Source: UBA1952 sp965246855
Lineage (GTDB): Bacteria > Bacteroidota > Bacteroidia > Chitinophagales > Chitinophagaceae
Reading direction: 5' to 3'
NCBI GenBank assembly: GCA_965246855.1
Contig: CBDFFP010000002.1
Span: forward strand, 682,001 to 746,000
DNA length: 64,000 bases
Under the pieces are notes generated by a model. It made no database searches. It was not told the origin of the DNA and was given only the letters and a program-made list of their open reading frames with translations. The number at the start of each line of letters is the position of its first letter. Within the stretch, counting starts at the first letter, position 1. The position numbers and the translations under genes are program-made. This document shows positions 32,521 through 42,326 of this stretch, piece by piece.

Positions 32521-34446
32521 ATGGAAAAGATTATCAACATCCGGCTTGCCGGGCAAATTGTGCCGATTGAAGAATCGGCCTACAACCAGCTTAAAACATA
32601 CCTCGACGGTCTGCGCACCTATCTCCATACACAAGAAGGCGGCGATGAAGTATTCTCCGATATTGAGAGTCGCGTAGCGGAGTTACTGATGGCACAGATT
32701 CGTAGCGGTTCACCGGCCATCCATGCGCAACATGTGGCGGCAGTGGAGAAACAGTTGGGAAGTGTAGAAGATTTCCGGGCTGCAGAGCATGGCGAAAGCA
32801 TCCGGGAGGAAGTGGAACAAGACCGCAGAGACGCGCCTGCACGACGCCGTTTTACCCGCGATGCCAACGACAAGATTGGGGGCGGTGTTTGTGCCGGACT
32901 GGCGGCCTATTTCAACGTGGATCCCGCACTCATACGCATCATCTTTGGCGTACTGGGATTGGCCGGTTGGGGAACCGGCATTCTGCTGTATGTGTTTCTC
33001 TGGTTCGCCGTGCCGCAGTCGGCGCAGCATCCTTACCACGGACGGCGGCTTTATCGCAGCAACGAAGACCGCTGGATTGGGGGCGTCTGCGGCGGACTGG
33101 CTACGTACTTTGACCGCGAGCCGTGGTTTTTCCGGCTGGTGCTGGCCATTCCGCTGCTCTTCGGCGCGGGTTTTCTGCGGAAGTTCGACTTTCTGCTCTA
33201 CGACTTCACTTTTGTTGTCGGCTCCTTATCCTCGGCGGCGGTGCTTATCTACATCCTCTTGTGGATTGCTTTGCCCATGGCCTACACTGATTTTCAGAAG
33301 ATGGAATTGCGGGGCGAGAATATAGACCTCCACACCATCCGCAACAATGTCTTCAGCGACCTTAAAAACCGTTCGCAAAGCTTTGCGCAGGAAGCCCGCG
33401 AAGCCGCAGAGCGACTTAGCGGCCCGGCCCGCACGGTTTTCTCCCCCCGCCCCCGCAGAACGCGTCCTTTTCTGAAACGGGTGCTGCGCTTCATTTTTTT
33501 CGCCATCACCACCTTCGTTGCGGTGCTGCTTTTCGTGCTACTCATCGGCTATTTCTTTGGCGACTTTTCCAAGATGGCCAACTTCTATCTTTTCGAGACG
33601 CCGAAGCAGAAAATACTGGGCTTTTCCACGGCGGTTCTGTTGTTGGGAATGCCGCTTATGTCGGCACTCACTACGCTCCTGAGCGGCACCACACCCATAC
33701 CGGCAGGCGTCCGGCTGGCACAACGCACCTTCAACATTCTCTGGTTCTGTGGATTTCTCAGCCTTCTGGGACTTATTGCGCTGCTGGGCCGCAGCTTCCA
33801 GAGCGGTGGTGCGATTCGTGAGGTGCTGCCCGTGCAGGTGGCCGATTCTAACGCATTATTGGTGCAAACGGTGGGCAGGCCGGTGCGCTACCGGAATACC
33901 ATTTCCGGTCTTCAGGGTTCCATTCAGGGGTTTGATATTGACGAGGACTCGCTACGGCTGGCATGGACGTCACTTCGGGTAACGCCTTCGCCTGATAGCC
34001 TGTATCATGCAGTGATTGTTCGCAGCAGCCGGGGACCAAGCCGGGAAGATGCGTTTCGGCGTGCAACGAGCATTTTCTATCCTGCATCAAAAGGAGCGCA
34101 GCAGGCCAATGTGTTGCGTCTTCCGGCGGGCTACGTCGTTCCGCAAAACGATTATTTCCGGGGACAGCAGGTAGCAGTGGAATTGCAGGTTCCTGTGGGG
34201 CGCACCGTGCGCTTTGACCGCTCCTTGCAAAACACGCTTCCCGACAACGCCTTCCTGAACACGGAGATGCGCTATTCCAACGGACATTTGCGCTACCGCG
34301 AACGCCGGCAAATACTGCCTCAAACGTCTGTTACGTACCGGATGGAAACAGATGGCATATTGCACCGCGCCGATAGAACGCCGGGAGAAATTTCGCTGCC
34401 CGGCGTACAGCCAGATGACGAGGAGCAGGAGGAGAGCGAAGATTAG
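32521..34446 (+). CDS. PspC domain membrane protein (two PspC modules)
   Basis: The 641-aa protein starts with a soluble helical domain (MEKIINIRLAGQIVPIEESA, to about 95). Two PspC domains follow: NDKIGGGVCAGLAAYFNVDP with LIRIIFGVLGLAGWGTGILL, and DRWIGGVCGGLATYFDREPW with more membrane helices. Further transmembrane segments lie around 330-430, and the C-terminal 200 residues form a soluble, probably periplasmic domain. PspC proteins belong to phage-shock type membrane-stress responses. Co-transcribed with padR. Confidence 0.9.
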   Translation: MEKIINIRLAGQIVPIEESAYNQLKTYLDGLRTYLHTQEGGDEVFSDIESRVAELLMAQIRSGSPAIHAQHVAAVEKQLGSVEDFRAAEHGESIREEVEQDRRDAPARRRFTRDANDKIGGGVCAGLAAYFNVDPALIRIIFGVLGLAGWGTGILLYVFLWFAVPQSAQHPYHGRRLYRSNEDRWIGGVCGGLATYFDREPWFFRLVLAIPLLFGAGFLRKFDFLLYDFTFVVGSLSSAAVLIYILLWIALPMAYTDFQKMELRGENIDLHTIRNNVFSDLKNRSQSFAQEAREAAERLSGPARTVFSPRPRRTRPFLKRVLRFIFFAITTFVAVLLFVLLIGYFFGDFSKMANFYLFETPKQKILGFSTAVLLLGMPLMSALTTLLSGTTPIPAGVRLAQRTFNILWFCGFLSLLGLIALLGRSFQSGGAIREVLPVQVADSNALLVQTVGRPVRYRNTISGLQGSIQGFDIDEDSLRLAWTSLRVTPSPDSLYHAVIVRSSRGPSREDAFRRATSIFYPASKGAQQANVLRLPAGYVVPQNDYFRGQQVAVELQVPVGRTVRFDRSLQNTLPDNAFLNTEMRYSNGHLRYRERRQILPQTSVTYRMETDGILHRADRTPGEISLPGVQPDDEEQEESED

Positions 34447-34514
34447 GAAAACGTCCCTCGCTGCTACTCTTAACCTTTTACTTTTGGAAAAGGCTTTTCC
34501 CTTTCTCCAAAAAA

Positions 34515-36026
34515 ATGAAATCCGGCTTCGCTGTTCTTTCTTTCTTCCTGCTGCTTTGCATTCCTGCTTTCGCGCAGCCACAGCGCACCAAAACTGTTTC
34601 CCGCGCGCAGTTGGACACTATCCTTTCCCACACGCTCGACGCACAAAATATCTGCGACCTGGTGAAGTATCCCTCCGGCCTCTATCCCGGCACGGCAGAC
34701 CGCCTTGTGCCTGCTGAAAGCTTTACAAGACAAGAGCCGCCCTGCTCCATAGCTGCCCGCTGGAATGACGACATCCGCACCGGGCGCACCTGGCAGCGAT
34801 ACCAGAAAATGCTTCTTCAAATAGCCCGTTTGAAGCCTGCCATGCTGATAGACGCGGCTACGATGTGGGGCACCTGGGAAATGACGGAACATCTGCATCG
34901 CTGCCGTTACCTGGTGGCGGATCTGAAAAAGATTTCCCCGGAGATGGTGGTGATGGCTACGCCCAACGAATGGGTGAATGAGGGCATCGTGCGCTGGCGA
35001 AATATCCCGCAGTATGTGTGGGACGCTTTTGGGCTTCCCAACCAAAACCGCCCCTTCGACTGCAACAAAATGCGCGACGACATGACGGAAGAGCTGCGTA
35101 ACAACGGATTTGCGGCGCAGATGAAGCATCTGGAATCGCAGATGTACTACTACTGGCTTTCTACCATGTACATCGCCATGGGCTGCGAGGCCATCAGCTT
35201 TTCGGCCACCTCGGCCAATGGTTCTCTTGACGGGCTACCTGCCGAGTGGACGCGCTTGGTACATCTTGTTCGCCGCTATGCAGATACCTGCCCGCAGGTG
35301 CGCTTTGTGCTGGTAACAGGCCACAGCGCCACAGGCTTTTCCGACACGAGTGGCCGCTTGCTTTACGACTTTCATATAGAACCGCTACGCCCTACGGAAG
35401 ATCCCAAAAACAAGGTTTATCCGCCCGGTCCCAATGGCGGTGCCTGTGTAGTAGATGCCGTAAAAAGCTGTCCTACGATTTATGGTAACGGCCTCGGCGG
35501 CATCAACCCGAACGGCTGGTTTTGCGAGCGCAATCCGGGGCTGGTTTTTTTCGATAATTATCAGTGGGCCAATGAAGATGATCCTGCATCAGAAGTTCAT
35601 TTCTTCGGGCAGCCGCATAAAGTAGCGCGCCGACAGCAATGGAACTGTTGGTCCCCTTATTTCCTGGATGAAATCTCGTGGTTTGCACTGCAAACAAAAG
35701 CTTACCGGGATTCTTTCTTGCGCTATGCCGACGCGCGGGTACGTGCGCTGGACCCAGCGTTGTACTTTGCTCCACCTATTAAGCGAACAGTAGCTGCCGG
35801 TTTGAATAAATACAGAGAATATACCTGTGATGGGGGCGACCACTACTGGAATAAAGGCTGGTGGCCGGCGGATTATTTTGCTCTTGACCCGGACGAAGAA
35901 GGATTGTTCCAGGAACCGCCGCGCGTGGGCAATTATTTCTTCGCTCCGCCCGACCGTACACGCCTGCCGCTCTATGGTGGTTATGGACAGGAAAAGGTGA
36001 TAAAGGAAATTCTGGAAAGGCGATAG
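34515..36026 (+). CDS. Secreted protein of unknown function
   Basis: The 503-aa protein has a clean signal peptide (FAVLSFFLLLCIPAFAQ). The mature protein is Trp/Tyr/Cys-rich and has blocks such as MLIDAATMWGTWEMTEHLHR, MVVMATPNEWVNEGIVRW, VRFVLVTGHSATGFSDTSGR and GGDHYWNKGWWPADYF. The alternation of short beta strands and acidic loops could fit a barrel-type hydrolase, but I recognise no family and no catalytic motif. It stands alone between PspC and the copper ATPase, without an obvious terminator before it. Confidence 0.75.
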   Translation: MKSGFAVLSFFLLLCIPAFAQPQRTKTVSRAQLDTILSHTLDAQNICDLVKYPSGLYPGTADRLVPAESFTRQEPPCSIAARWNDDIRTGRTWQRYQKMLLQIARLKPAMLIDAATMWGTWEMTEHLHRCRYLVADLKKISPEMVVMATPNEWVNEGIVRWRNIPQYVWDAFGLPNQNRPFDCNKMRDDMTEELRNNGFAAQMKHLESQMYYYWLSTMYIAMGCEAISFSATSANGSLDGLPAEWTRLVHLVRRYADTCPQVRFVLVTGHSATGFSDTSGRLLYDFHIEPLRPTEDPKNKVYPPGPNGGACVVDAVKSCPTIYGNGLGGINPNGWFCERNPGLVFFDNYQWANEDDPASEVHFFGQPHKVARRQQWNCWSPYFLDEISWFALQTKAYRDSFLRYADARVRALDPALYFAPPIKRTVAAGLNKYREYTCDGGDHYWNKGWWPADYFALDPDEEGLFQEPPRVGNYFFAPPDRTRLPLYGGYGQEKVIKEILERR

Positions 36027-36065
36027 TATTTTTTATTAATTATATCTCGTTAATGGAGCTATCCT

Positions 36066-38192
36066 TTACCGCAGCCGCCGCACGCCCAGATACAAGCTGT
36101 TCAGCACCAACACCACATCCGAAAGCGCCATCACGCCTGCGCCCCAGGTAGGGCTTAAATATCCTGCTGCCGCCACCGGAATGGCAATGACGTTATAGAG
36201 GAAAGCCCAGAAAAGATTGCTCTTAATCGTGCGCTCCGTATAGATGCCCAGCCGCAGTGCTTTCGGCAACACGCTAAAGCGATTTGCGGAAAGAATCATC
36301 TGCGCCGACTGCACCGCTATCTGCGAGGCTTCGCTGAGAGAAATGCCCACTGTGGCGCGCGCCAGTGAAGGCGCATCGTTGATGCCATCGCCCACCATCG
36401 CCACGCCGCCGCCCTGCAACAGACGATCCAACACAGCCGCTTTGCCTTCGGGCGTTTGGCCGGCATATACCTCCTTAATGCCCACCTGCTGGGCCACAGC
36501 TTCTGCTTTTTCCTGCCGGTCGCCGGAAAGCAAAACGGTGTGATAACCTTGTTCCTGCAACACGCGCAATGCCTCTGCCGCATCGGGCCGCAACTCATCT
36601 TCCAAACGCAACGCGCCGCGAAAAACACCGTTTTCCGAGAGATATAAATCAGCGTCCTCCGGCCCCTTTCCCGCAGCAGCCCAGCTCCGCTTTCCCAATT
36701 TCCAGACGTCTCCTCCTAGACGCGCTTCCATCCCAAAACCTTTCTGTTCCGCTATCTCTGTAAAGGGGATTTCTGCCGTGCTTTTCCACTGCGCTAACAC
36801 GGATTTCGCTATCGGATGGGCGGAGTATTTTTCCAGATTCACGACCAGGTTGCGGAGCGTTTCTTCTTCTATTCCTGCTGCCTCAAAAGCCGCAATACGC
36901 AGGTTGCCGGTAGTGAGCGTTCCGGTTTTGTCAAAGACGATGGTTTTGATGGTTTTGATGCGCTCCAGCACGTCGCCGCCTTTCACCAGAATGCCCATAC
37001 GGGCCGCGCGGCCCAGACCCACAGCAATGGCAGCAGGCGTGGCAATGCCCATCGCGCACGGACAGGAAATTACCAGCACGGCAATAGCGCGCGACATGCT
37101 TTCTCCAAAAGGATGATGAAGGAGAAAGAGATTGAGGAGCAGCGTGAGAAGCGAAATCCCTAGCACTGCCGGAACAAAAACGGCAGCGATTCTATCAGCC
37201 AGCTTTTGCAATGGCGGCTTGGAAGCCTGTGCCTGTCGCACCAGCTCCACTATGCGGGAAAGCACACTGTTTTTGCCCACCTCTGTAGTTCGCACCAGCG
37301 CCGAGCCGCTCACCACCAATGTACCGCCCGTAACAGCTTCTTCCCTTTCACGTTGCGCCGGAAGGGCTTCGCCGGTAATCATTTTTTCGTCCACCTGCAA
37401 CGCCCCTTCTGCTATCACACCATCCACCGGAATGGCTTCGCCTTCGGCCACGCGCACCAGGTCGCCCACGCGCAGGTATTTGGTTTCCACTTCCATCACC
37501 GACTCGCGCCCCAGGCTGTCGCGCTGCACCAGCCGGGCGGTTTGCGGTTGCAGCTTTGTGAGCGCGTCAATGCTTCGGTTGGTGGCCTGCGCCGTACGAT
37601 GTTCCAGCCAGTTGCCACCGATCACGAGCGTGATAATGGAAGCCGCCGTCTCGAAGAACATAAAATCGTGTCCATGCCCAAAAAGGCTGCGCAGGGAGTA
37701 GCCGTAAGCCGCCGTTGCACCCAGTAAAATCAGCACGTTCATATTGGGGGCGCCGTTGCGCAAAGACTGGATACTGCTTCGTCCGAATACCTTCCAGCCT
37801 ATCAGGAAAACGGGCGTGGAAAGCGCCAGTTGAAACCAGACATTGTGAAGCAGCAGCCAAGAAAGCACCATGTGCGCCAACAGCGGAACCGTGAGCGCCA
37901 CGCAGAAAGGCAGGAGTTTATCAGCGAGGTTTCCACCGTGGTCGTGATGATGTTCGGCGTGGTTTTCCGGGTGTGTACCGTCGTTTGGGCGGATGCTTTT
38001 ATAGCCCAGATTGTCAATGGCATCGTACACCGGCGCAAGCGGTGTTTCCGCTATGGTTTCAAAGCGCACCTCCCCGCTTGCGTGGTTTACGGAGACGTTG
38101 GCGAGACCCTGGTTTTGCAGTGTTTTGCGGATGGTCTGGGCGCAGGAGGCGCAGGTCATACCTTGTACTTCAAGGGTGTGTGATTGATTCAT
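36066..38192 (-). CDS. copA: Copper-type P1B ATPase with N-terminal metal-binding domain
   Basis: The 708-aa protein exports monovalent metal (Cu, possibly Ag) from the cytoplasm. An HMA domain with GMTCASC (Cys14, Cys17) is followed by a His-rich loop (HAEHHHDHGG), membrane helices with the transport motif ISCPCAMGIATP, the phosphorylation site FDKTGTLTTG and the hinge MVGDGINDAPSLA. The CPC motif and HMA type favour copper. I start at 38192 (MNQSHTLEVQGMTC). The frame is open further, but 38193-38264 would add unrelated residues. No cop regulator or chaperone gene lies next to it. Confidence 0.92.
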   Translation of the reverse strand: MNQSHTLEVQGMTCASCAQTIRKTLQNQGLANVSVNHASGEVRFETIAETPLAPVYDAIDNLGYKSIRPNDGTHPENHAEHHHDHGGNLADKLLPFCVALTVPLLAHMVLSWLLLHNVWFQLALSTPVFLIGWKVFGRSSIQSLRNGAPNMNVLILLGATAAYGYSLRSLFGHGHDFMFFETAASIITLVIGGNWLEHRTAQATNRSIDALTKLQPQTARLVQRDSLGRESVMEVETKYLRVGDLVRVAEGEAIPVDGVIAEGALQVDEKMITGEALPAQREREEAVTGGTLVVSGSALVRTTEVGKNSVLSRIVELVRQAQASKPPLQKLADRIAAVFVPAVLGISLLTLLLNLFLLHHPFGESMSRAIAVLVISCPCAMGIATPAAIAVGLGRAARMGILVKGGDVLERIKTIKTIVFDKTGTLTTGNLRIAAFEAAGIEEETLRNLVVNLEKYSAHPIAKSVLAQWKSTAEIPFTEIAEQKGFGMEARLGGDVWKLGKRSWAAAGKGPEDADLYLSENGVFRGALRLEDELRPDAAEALRVLQEQGYHTVLLSGDRQEKAEAVAQQVGIKEVYAGQTPEGKAAVLDRLLQGGGVAMVGDGINDAPSLARATVGISLSEASQIAVQSAQMILSANRFSVLPKALRLGIYTERTIKSNLFWAFLYNVIAIPVAAAGYLSPTWGAGVMALSDVVLVLNSLYLGVRRLR

Positions 38193-38264
38193 AAGGGGAA
38201 GACCGCTTTCTTTAGGCAAGAGCCGGGAAATAAGTTCGGCGGCGTCTTTTGTTTCTTTGCACAA

Positions 38265-38705
38265 ATGAAGCCACAGGTCCTACAAATTTCCTTTGATCTG
38301 GCAGCACTGCCAAACGCAGTGCTTCAATTCCGGCAATGGGCAGATAGCGTTTTGGTTTGTACGTTTTCCGGCGATTTGGGCGCGGGCAAAACCACTTTCA
38401 TCCGGGAATGGTGTCGGCAAATAGGCGTAGAAGATTCGGTGAGCAGTCCTACATTTTCGCTGGTGAATGAATATCGTACTGCGGACGGGCAGCCTGTTTA
38501 CCACATGGATTTCTACCGGCTGCGCGACGCGGCGGAAGGCTACGAAGCGGGCCTTGACGAGTTGCTGACAGAATCCGGCGCGCGCGTATTTGTGGAGTGG
38601 CCCAGCCGTGCGGAGGAATTCCTTCCTGCGACAAGAACTGACCTAGAAATCACGGCCACAGAGGACGGCACGCGCCTGCTACGAGCTACCCGCCGGACAC
38701 CGTAG
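38265..38705 (+). CDS. tsaE: tRNA t6A biosynthesis ATPase TsaE
   Basis: TsaE is the ATPase that drives the TsaBD complex in adding threonylcarbamoyl to A37 of ANN-decoding tRNAs. The 146-aa protein has Walker A TFSGDLGAGKTTFIREW (33-49), the family motifs VSSPTFSLVNEY and VYHMDFYRL, and VFVEWPSR near the end. I use ATG 38265, where homology begins. It is divergent from copA with a gap of about 70 nt containing a TTTCTTTG near-promoter. Confidence 0.93.
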   Translation: MKPQVLQISFDLAALPNAVLQFRQWADSVLVCTFSGDLGAGKTTFIREWCRQIGVEDSVSSPTFSLVNEYRTADGQPVYHMDFYRLRDAAEGYEAGLDELLTESGARVFVEWPSRAEEFLPATRTDLEITATEDGTRLLRATRRTP

Positions 38706-38780
38706 TAGCCACACCGGGAATCATTTTTTTACGCCACGCCGTAGCTTACCTCTTCTTACATACCCCGCCCCTCACTTGCT

Positions 38781-39416
38781 ATGGATCTCATCAGCGCCCT
38801 TGTCAGCGGATTGTCGCTGGGCCTGTTCATGGCCATCTCGGTGGGGCCGACGCTTTTTGCTATTATCCGCTATAGCCTGAGTCACAGCTACAAAACCGGA
38901 CTGGCTTTCGTCCTCGGCGTTTCCCTCAGCGATATTCTGTACGTAACGGTTGCCAACATAGCCGCGCCGTGGTTAGAGACGTTGCATCATTTTGAGAAGT
39001 GGTTGGCTTATGGCGGGGGCGCTTTGCTTCTGATGTTTGGCGGAATGGGCCTTCTGAAAAAGCACAAACCTAGGCGACCCCGGAAGGAAATCCCCATTAT
39101 CAGCGGCAGCCATTACGCCCGCATTTTTGGCTCCGGCTTCCTGATAAACACCATCAATCCAGGCGTGGTTCTCAACTGGGTAGGCGCAGCCACTTTCGTT
39201 GCCAACCGCGAAGTGGGATTCCGGATTTTGTTTTTCAGTTCCTGCCTGTTGCTGGTGCTGGGTATTGATTTTCTCAAGGTCTTTGCTGCCGACAGCATTC
39301 GCCGGAAATTGACATTGCGCCGCATTCTGTACCTGCAAAAAGGGAGTGCGCTGATACTTTTCGGCTTTGGATTGTTTCTGGTGCTGGCCGCGACGTTTGG
39401 GTGGGGAGGATTGTGA
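38781..39416 (+). CDS. LysE family transporter
   Basis: The 211-aa protein has six predicted membrane helices and the RhtB/LysE opening ALVSGLSLGLFMAISVGPTL. Other family blocks are SLSHSYKTGLAFVLGVSLSD and SGFLINTINPGVVLNWVGA. Members export amino acids or related metabolites. The substrate cannot be assigned. It follows tsaE by 75 nt on the same strand. Confidence 0.9.
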   Translation: MDLISALVSGLSLGLFMAISVGPTLFAIIRYSLSHSYKTGLAFVLGVSLSDILYVTVANIAAPWLETLHHFEKWLAYGGGALLLMFGGMGLLKKHKPRRPRKEIPIISGSHYARIFGSGFLINTINPGVVLNWVGAATFVANREVGFRILFFSSCLLLVLGIDFLKVFAADSIRRKLTLRRILYLQKGSALILFGFGLFLVLAATFGWGGL

Positions 39417-39417
39417 G

Positions 39418-39484
39418 CGTTTACGCTCGCAGAGGCACAGAGAAACCAATTTTTTCCTCTGCGTCTTTGCGCCTCTGCGAGAAA
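39418..39484. repeat. CGCAGAGGC-type intergenic repeat
   Basis: CTCGCAGAGGCACAGAG on the left and TTTGCGCCTCTGCGAGAA on the right form a long imperfect inverted repeat between two convergent genes. A half copy (CTCGCAGAGGCGCAACCACG) follows lpxK at about 26409. Confidence 0.7.
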
Positions 39485-39499
39485 AGAAGAAATAATCTC

Positions 39500-40733
39500 T
39501 TACCGCAGAATCCCATACTGCCGCCGCCCGGCGCGCCATGAAGGCAACACGCCCGCCAGCAATCCGAGGCCCAGGGCAGTGAGGAAAACCACTCCGATAT
39601 CGCCCACTCGCAACGCCACCGGATAGGCATCTATCAGGAATCCACCGTCCATTTTTATCCAGCCAAAACGCTGCTGACCAAGGCAGAGCAGTACGCCCAA
39701 AACAATCCCCACGCCGCCACCGAGAAGACTCCAGAAAACGCTTTCCAACAGGAAAATGCCGCGCACCGTTTTTGCTTCTGCGCCCATCGCCTGCAGAATT
39801 GCCGTGTCTTTTTCTTTCTCCAGAATCAGCATGGAAAGCGCACCGACGAGGTTGAAAGAAGCGATGAGCAACACGAGCAGCAGGATGAGGTACATCGTCC
39901 ATTTCTCCGCCGCCATGATGCTGTAGAAAGTGGCGTTTTGCTGCCTCCGGGTTTCTACGACAAAATCTTTTCCCAACGCCGTCCGCAAAGTGTTTGCCGT
40001 CTGTTTTTCCGTACCGGGCCGGAGCTGCATTTCTATCTGCGAAAGGCTTTTTCCCGCACTCAGGAGCGCCTGTACTGTAGATAGTGGAGCAAGAATATTA
40101 GTGCTCGTCAAAATCGTTTTCTACCGCAAAGATTCCGGCGGGTTGCAGCGTCTCCTGGCGGAAGGCTTCGGCGGGGTCGGGCAAGTCGCCTACGGGCGCT
40201 TCAGCATTGGGCGCATAAAGATGAAGCTGGCTGAAAACATTGCCTGAAGAAATGCCGAGACGCGAGGCAAGCCCAATGCCTACGAGTGACGTCGGCACGC
40301 CGTGAATGTCGGAGACTGTATCGCTGCCGTAGCGGATGTATCCCTTCAACGGAGCCACCCGGAAATAGCCTTCTCCTACGCCGCGCACGGTTGCCACCGT
40401 AGCCTCGCCTTCCCCGGCAGCCAGCATCCGGTCTTCCAAAACGGGAGCGGCGGTGAGGATGTTTTTATTGCTGCGCAACAACTGCCACTGCGCAGGCGAA
40501 AATTCAAAAGTTTTTCCGGCGGCGGGGCGGATGCGCAGGTCGGTGTAGAAGGCGGTGTAGAAGTGGTCAATGACTTCGTTGAAGCCGTTGAAAACCGAGA
40601 ACAAAATAAGCAGCGCGCCGCAACCCACAGCAATAGCGGCCATGCTGATGCGTGAAAGAATGGGAACGGCATTGGCCGAGCCTTTTCCCCACAAATAGCG
40701 CCCGGCAATGCGTGCGGAAAGCCAACCGTTCAT
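39500..40733 (-). pseudogene. LolE/FtsX-type ABC permease gene split by a 1-nt frameshift
   Basis: Two overlapping minus-strand frames (40733-40098 and 40111-39500) are the two halves of one roughly 405-aa permease. The N-half has the first membrane helix (ISMAAIAVGCGALLILFSVF) and the periplasmic MacB-like domain. The C-half has the FtsX core (YLILLLVLLIASFNLVGALS). The first half ends FAVENDFDEH-stop. Deleting one C at about 40103 restores DFDETNILAPLSTVQ, so a single-base insertion explains the break. The gene sits directly after rbfA, its usual Bacteroidota neighbour. It may be a true mutation or a sequencing error. Expected role: lipoprotein release from the inner membrane. Confidence 0.82.
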
Positions 40734-40762
40734 GCCTTGTCTTCTGTATTTTTTTCTGCTTA

Positions 40763-40842
40763 CACACGCCCGGCGCTACCGCACCGGGTACTGACCACAA
40801 CGCGGGATGCACGGTACCCGGTGCGGTAGTGCCGGGCGTGTG
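40763..40842. repeat. Long inverted repeat, 29-bp arms
   Basis: Arms 40763-40791 and 40814-40842 are complementary at 28 of 29 positions (CACACGCCCGGCGCTACCG ...), with a 22-nt loop. It lies between rbfA and the permease gene, in the transcribed region of both, and would form a very stable RNA hairpin. Confidence 0.95.
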
Positions 40843-40876
40843 CAAAAGATGTTTGGAAGGTAGTCTTTGAAAACAC

Positions 40877-41269
40877 CTACAATTCTGTATCCTTATCGCC
40901 ACCCTCGCGGTCTTCACGCTCTTTGCGTATCTGGTCGAAAAGGGATTCCATTTTAAAAGAACGCTCCAGCGAATCGTCTATAAAAAAGGAAAGTTCCGGC
41001 ACACGGCGCAATTGGTTTTTCACCCGACGCCCCAGTTGGTTGCGCAGTTCGGGCGTGCGATCGCGGATGTCTTTGAGCAGTTCGTCGGGCTTTTGGGTTT
41101 GGAAAAAAGACAACTGTACCCGCGCTTCCATCAGATCGGGCGTGATGCTGACCCCGGCAATGGATACCATCCCGCCATTAATCATCGTGAGGCCTTCCCG
41201 CAAAAAAATATCGCTCAACTCTTCCTGAACCAACTGGCCTACCTGTTTTTGTCGTTTTGTTTCTTCCAT
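40877..41269 (-). CDS. rbfA: Ribosome-binding factor A
   Basis: RbfA binds the 30S subunit and is needed for late 16S rRNA processing. The 130-aa product begins MEETKRQKQVGQLVQEELSD and contains the KH-like fold with VSIAGVSITPDLMEARVQLS, DIRDRTPELRNQLGRRVKN and RVPELSFFIDDSLER. I use 41269, since the upstream 13 codons of the open frame are not conserved in character. A near -7 element TACCTTTA lies about 75 nt upstream on the minus strand. Possibly co-transcribed with the frameshifted permease. Confidence 0.93.
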   Translation of the reverse strand: MEETKRQKQVGQLVQEELSDIFLREGLTMINGGMVSIAGVSITPDLMEARVQLSFFQTQKPDELLKDIRDRTPELRNQLGRRVKNQLRRVPELSFFIDDSLERSFKMESLFDQIRKEREDREGGDKDTEL

Positions 41270-41417
41270 GATTTCTGTTTTCCTTTTGGGGAAAAAATTC
41301 GTGCTCATAATCCTCCGCTTTTTGCGCGGCGCAAGGGCGCTAAAGGTACGGGCAACAGCGAAGGTTAGCCGGATGCCTTACCTTCGGGCATTCCATTTTT
41401 CCATTTTTCATTCCTCC

Positions 41418-42326
41418 ATGAAAGCACTTCGTCTGACGCTTCTGGTTTTTGCCTCCCTGCTGTGGGCTTCCTGCGAGAAAGAGCTTGGGCCGGTCATCAA
41501 TTTCACACCGCCTCTAGTGGATTCCGGCGCCGCTAAACTTATAGACACCACCTACGAAGCGGCTGTGGAAACTGCTACGCCGAAGCGGGTGCTGATTGAA
41601 GAATTTACGGGTGTAACCTGCACCAACTGTCCATCGGGCCACCAGAAAATCAAAGGCATGATAGACGCAAACCCCGGACGGATATCGGCTATCGGATATC
41701 AGGTGTTCAACATCGCGCAGGCAAACCCGTCACCCGAAACACGCACCGACAACCGCAGTCAGAAAGCTACCGACCTCGGCAGCAGTTTTGGTGGGATTGT
41801 GTTTCTTCCCTCGGCTACGTTTAGTCGTACATCAATGACGCCGCAGGCCAACGACCTTTTACAGGCAACACCTGTCTGGGCCTCTATGCTCACTAACCGC
41901 CTGGCTGAACCGGCACCGCTTAACATGACGATGACTACAAAATACGTGGACAGCAGCCGGGAATTGACGGTGACCGTGCGAATGGCTTACACGGCGGAAG
42001 TGACCACCAAACACCGCCTGACGCTGGCACTTACGGAAGACAGTCTGATAGATGCGCAGGAAGAGGTGATTGGCTCTGATATTATTACGCATCACGATTA
42101 CGTTCACGAGCATGTCTTCCGGGATTTTCTGACACTCACCACGGGCGACAATGTGCTGGATTCTATTGCTACCAAGCGGCCCGGACGGGTGTATGAGCGC
42201 GCTTACAGAATAAAGCTTAACAGCGCATGGAACGAAAAGAACTGCGTGGTGATTGGATTTATTCATAACGAAGACGGCACGCAAAAAGCGGTTTTACAGG
42301 TAACTGAAAAAGCGGTGAAGCCATGA
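41418..42326 (+). CDS. Omp28-related outer membrane lipoprotein
   Basis: The 302-aa product has a lipoprotein signal ending in LLWASC. Near the N-terminus of the mature part is VLIEEFTGVTCTNCPSGHQK, with a CxxC in a thioredoxin-like setting, the hallmark of Omp28-related proteins. The C-terminal half is beta-rich (LNMTMTTKYVDSSRELTVTV). The ATG at 41418 gives the signal peptide. The frame is open far upstream but without a signal. It overlaps the following peptidase-like gene by ATGA, so the two are translated together. Confidence 0.88.
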   Translation: MKALRLTLLVFASLLWASCEKELGPVINFTPPLVDSGAAKLIDTTYEAAVETATPKRVLIEEFTGVTCTNCPSGHQKIKGMIDANPGRISAIGYQVFNIAQANPSPETRTDNRSQKATDLGSSFGGIVFLPSATFSRTSMTPQANDLLQATPVWASMLTNRLAEPAPLNMTMTTKYVDSSRELTVTVRMAYTAEVTTKHRLTLALTEDSLIDAQEEVIGSDIITHHDYVHEHVFRDFLTLTTGDNVLDSIATKRPGRVYERAYRIKLNSAWNEKNCVVIGFIHNEDGTQKAVLQVTEKAVKP

